In this document: positions 62,353-64,000 of the stretch, piece after piece | Layout of the letters: every line of letters starts with the position of its first letter | Position numbering within the stretch: position 1 is the stretch's first letter | NCBI RefSeq assembly: GCF_017526105.1 | Contig: NZ_CP071839.1 | Location: 6,858,001 to 6,922,000 of the forward strand | DNA: 64,000 nucleotides | Source: Streptomyces cyanogenus | GTDB taxonomy: Bacteria; Actinomycetota; Actinomycetes; Streptomycetales; Streptomycetaceae | Direction of reading: 5' to 3' | Position numbers and translations under genes: made by a program | The notes under the pieces: generated by a model | What the model was told of the DNA's origin: nothing | What the model saw: only the letters and a program-made list of their open reading frames with translations | The model's database searches: none

Positions 62353-63063
62353 TCAGTCGAACCCGCCGCCGCCCCCGCCCCCGAAGTCGTACCCGCCGTG
62401 GCCGCCGTGACCGTTGCCGCCGTGGTCGTACCCGCCGTGTGCGCCGCCCCAGCCGTCGAAGCCGTGGTCCGAGCCGTCGTACGGATCCCCGCCGCTGATG
62501 AGGTGGCGCAGGCTGTTGCCCCGGCCGAACGGGAAGCGGCCCTCGTCGGCGAGCGCGCCCCGGCCGGTGAGCCCGGCCTCGCGGGCGAAGCGCGGCACGA
62601 GCACGGCCAGGGCCCGCTCGCCGTACAGCGCGGCGGCGAGCAGCGCCTCCTCCTCCGGCAGGCCGTCGGGCGCGTCGGGCAGCGGGCGGCGCTCGCGCAG
62701 CTCCGCCAGCAGCCGGCGGGTGGCGCGGGTGCGGCGGGGCGGCTGCACCCGCAGCAGTCCGTCCGCCGCGAGTTCGGCCCGCATCCGGGCCAGGGCCCGC
62801 CGCACCACCGCCCGGCCGGGCAGCTCCCGCGGCCCGGCGGGCCGGTAGAGGCCGGTACGGACGGCCTTCTCCAGCGGATGCCGCACGGGCTCGGCCCGGC
62901 CCGTCCCCGTCCGGCGCAGCGTGCCCGGCCGGCCCGCCTCGACCGCGCCCCGCAGGTGCAGGCCGAGGACGGCGACCGTGACGGCGGCGCGGTCGCCCCC
63001 GCGCAGCAGCGCGACCGCGTACGGGTCCGGCGCAGTCGGCGCAGTAGATGGCGTACGGCCCAT
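62353..63063 (-). CDS. TIGR04222-like protein with Gly-rich tail
   Basis: The product has 236 residues from ATG 63063. The first 190 residues match the TIGR04222 pattern: PDPYAVALLRGGDRAAVTVA followed by VLGLHLRGAVEA, then PLEKAVRTGLYRPAGPRELP, ADEGRFPFGRGN. The end is an almost pure Gly/His/Asp/Tyr tail (GGYDHGGNGHGGHGGYDFGG). In related proteins a TM-rich N-terminus precedes this tail; here no membrane helix is visible. Function unknown. Confidence 0.75.
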   Translation of the reverse strand: MGRTPSTAPTAPDPYAVALLRGGDRAAVTVAVLGLHLRGAVEAGRPGTLRRTGTGRAEPVRHPLEKAVRTGLYRPAGPRELPGRAVVRRALARMRAELAADGLLRVQPPRRTRATRRLLAELRERRPLPDAPDGLPEEEALLAAALYGERALAVLVPRFAREAGLTGRGALADEGRFPFGRGNSLRHLISGGDPYDGSDHGFDGWGGAHGGYDHGGNGHGGHGGYDFGGGGGGGFD

Positions 63064-63222
63064 GAGACACCCCCGGACGGGACCCGCCGCCCCCGTGCCG
63101 GCGGGCCCCGCATGCCCCTAATCTGCCCTGGACGAGGGGTGGTTGAAGCCTTTGCCGCGGTCTTCAGAGGTTGATTTGAGGGTTGCGCACCCGGGCTACG
63201 ACCGCTGCCGTACGCGCCGCCG

Positions 63223-63447
63223 TCACAGCTCGTGCTCCGACAGCCCGGGCCAGTCGTCCGGTCCGCCGCCCTGCCATTCGATCAGATCGCTCACCTCCAC
63301 CTCGATCCGGTCCAGGTCGGCCAGCCGCAGAATCTCCACGACATCGTCCAGGTGCGAGGCGATCCCCAGCACCACGTCCCCCTCGGTGACCCGCCGGGAA
63401 CCGTCCAGCGCCGGGGGATGAACCACGATGTGCGGGTAGTGAGTCAT
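63223..63447 (-). CDS. Small conserved acidic protein of unknown function
   Basis: The product has 74 residues from ATG 63447. It begins THYPHIVVHPPALDGSRRVT, then VLGIASHLDDVVEILRLADL and ends in an acidic WQGGGPDDWPGLSEHEL tail. Protein-like composition and codon bias support a real gene. The in-frame upstream extension is Arg/Pro-rich and not coding. A GAAGG lies unusually close to the ATG. No domain is recognised. Confidence 0.7.
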   Translation of the reverse strand: MTHYPHIVVHPPALDGSRRVTEGDVVLGIASHLDDVVEILRLADLDRIEVEVSDLIEWQGGGPDDWPGLSEHEL

Positions 63448-63892
63448 GCCTTCAGCGTGCGGCGCGGGGGACGGATCTGCACGCCGGGCCGCCGGCCCGA
63501 GAACGCCGAACGCTCCCTCGCCGGGGGACCCGGCACAGGGAGCGTTGGTTGCCGTCCGACGGCGCGAGGCTGGGCGCGACAGGTCGTTCGCGCCGCCGGA
63601 CGGGGCGGGTGGGCCCCGGGACGGGGCCGGGTGGGACCGCGGTGGCGGCGACGGAGCCGGGTGCCCCTTCCCTCTGGTCGAGAAGGGGCCCGGTCCTTGA
63701 CCACCGCACTGGCTCGCACTCCCCCTGTTCTCGACTTCGCTCGAACGGGGGGACCTCCACCGCGGTCCTCGCCCTGCCCGCGCCCTTCGTCCGGCGGCCA
63801 CCCCTCATCCGGGCCGCCGGGCGTGCTGCGCGGGCCGCGTGCGGGATCATGACCTCCCGTCAGATCCCGTACGCTGCTTGCGTCCTGGTGAC
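63448..63892. other. Intergenic spacer with a dispersed CCCCC..TTCG..GGGGG hairpin repeat
   Basis: No gene is supported in these 445 bases. At 63721-63752, CCCCCTGTTCTCGA and TCGAACGGGGGG flank CTTCGC, a common type of streptomycete intergenic hairpin. A CCCTTCCCTCTGGTCGAGAAGGGG hairpin also occurs at about 63665. Confidence 0.55.
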
Positions 63893-64000
63893 TCAGTCCT
63901 CGCGCAGGGCGCGGACCGCCTCCGCCACGCGCTCGCCGTACTCGGGGTCGGCGGCGTGGAAGTGGGCCAGGTTCTTCTCGATCACGTCGTCGCGGGAGAC
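63893..64000 (-). CDS. Probable catalase, last 35 codons (runs off right edge)
   Basis: The visible end reads VSRDDVIEKNLAHFHAADPE and then YGERVAEAVRALRED before TGA (63895-63893). A C-terminal pattern with V.R.DVIE..L.HF..ADPEYG.RVA.AV is typical of monofunctional haem catalases. The catalytic part lies outside the window, so the call is tentative. Confidence 0.55.
   Translation of the reverse strand, partial: VSRDDVIEKNLAHFHAADPEYGERVAEAVRALRED

Overview
The window is chromosomal DNA from a Streptomyces or a very close relative. The G+C content is very high, codon third positions are almost always G or C, start codons are a mix of ATG, GTG and TTG, and many genes are joined by ATGA or GTGA overlaps. 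Rare TTA (bldA-type) codons occur near the start of two genes. The gene set is also typical of streptomycetes: alditol oxidase, SprT-like trypsin, DUF2637, SpoIIE/RsbW-type ATPase, NCS2 purine permease and glyoxylate carboligase. I see no insertion sequence, prophage, CRISPR array, rRNA or tRNA.

Region 1 (1-3.9 kb, minus strand) is a decayed sugar-utilisation locus. It holds the start of a GH2 beta-galactosidase, the C-terminal stub of a sugar ABC permease fused to the N-terminal stub of a sugar-binding lipoprotein, a signal-peptide stub, a ROK regulator, and alditol oxidase. Region 2 (3.9-15 kb, plus strand) holds a flavin-nucleotide oxidoreductase, a radical SAM protein with an unusual cysteine spacing, a sigma-like/transmembrane/CBM2 protein, a 23-residue ORF ahead of rsgA, a DNA-alkylation repair pair (Ada-AlkA fusion and Ogt), a secreted SGNH hydrolase and a PP2C-like protein. 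Region 3 (15-20.9 kb) has a small secreted protein, a poxB remnant, a RsbW-like ATPase, a DUF2637 membrane protein, an iron-box-controlled FhuF-like reductase and a GntR regulator.

Region 4 (20.9-29.7 kb) is a purine-catabolism block: PucR regulator, divergent three-subunit xanthine dehydrogenase, AzgA-like permease and XdhC maturation factor. Glyoxylate carboligase at 60.5 kb, behind its own inverted repeat, would use the glyoxylate made at the end of the same route. Region 5 (33.0-41.1 kb) is the most interesting part. It is a tightly coupled five-gene operon: trypsin-like protease, PknG-like kinase, von Willebrand A protein, four-TM protein and membrane-anchored solute-binding protein. It resembles an enlarged version of the mycobacterial PknG-GlnX-GlnH sensing pathway, and it has a TTA codon at codon 13 of the first gene.

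Region 6 (41-53 kb) holds a patatin, an AlkZ-like DNA glycosylase, a DUF5701 protein, a secreted trypsin, two LuxR-type regulators and two coupled acyl-CoA ligases. Region 7 (53-64 kb) holds a 2,073-residue protein of 21 Ig-like repeats (nineteen 297-bp units, TTA at codon 7, no signal peptide), a zinc-ribbon protein, gcl, a TIGR04222-like Gly-rich protein, a small conserved protein and the last codons of a probable catalase gene at the right edge. Strong hairpins separate most convergent gene pairs.
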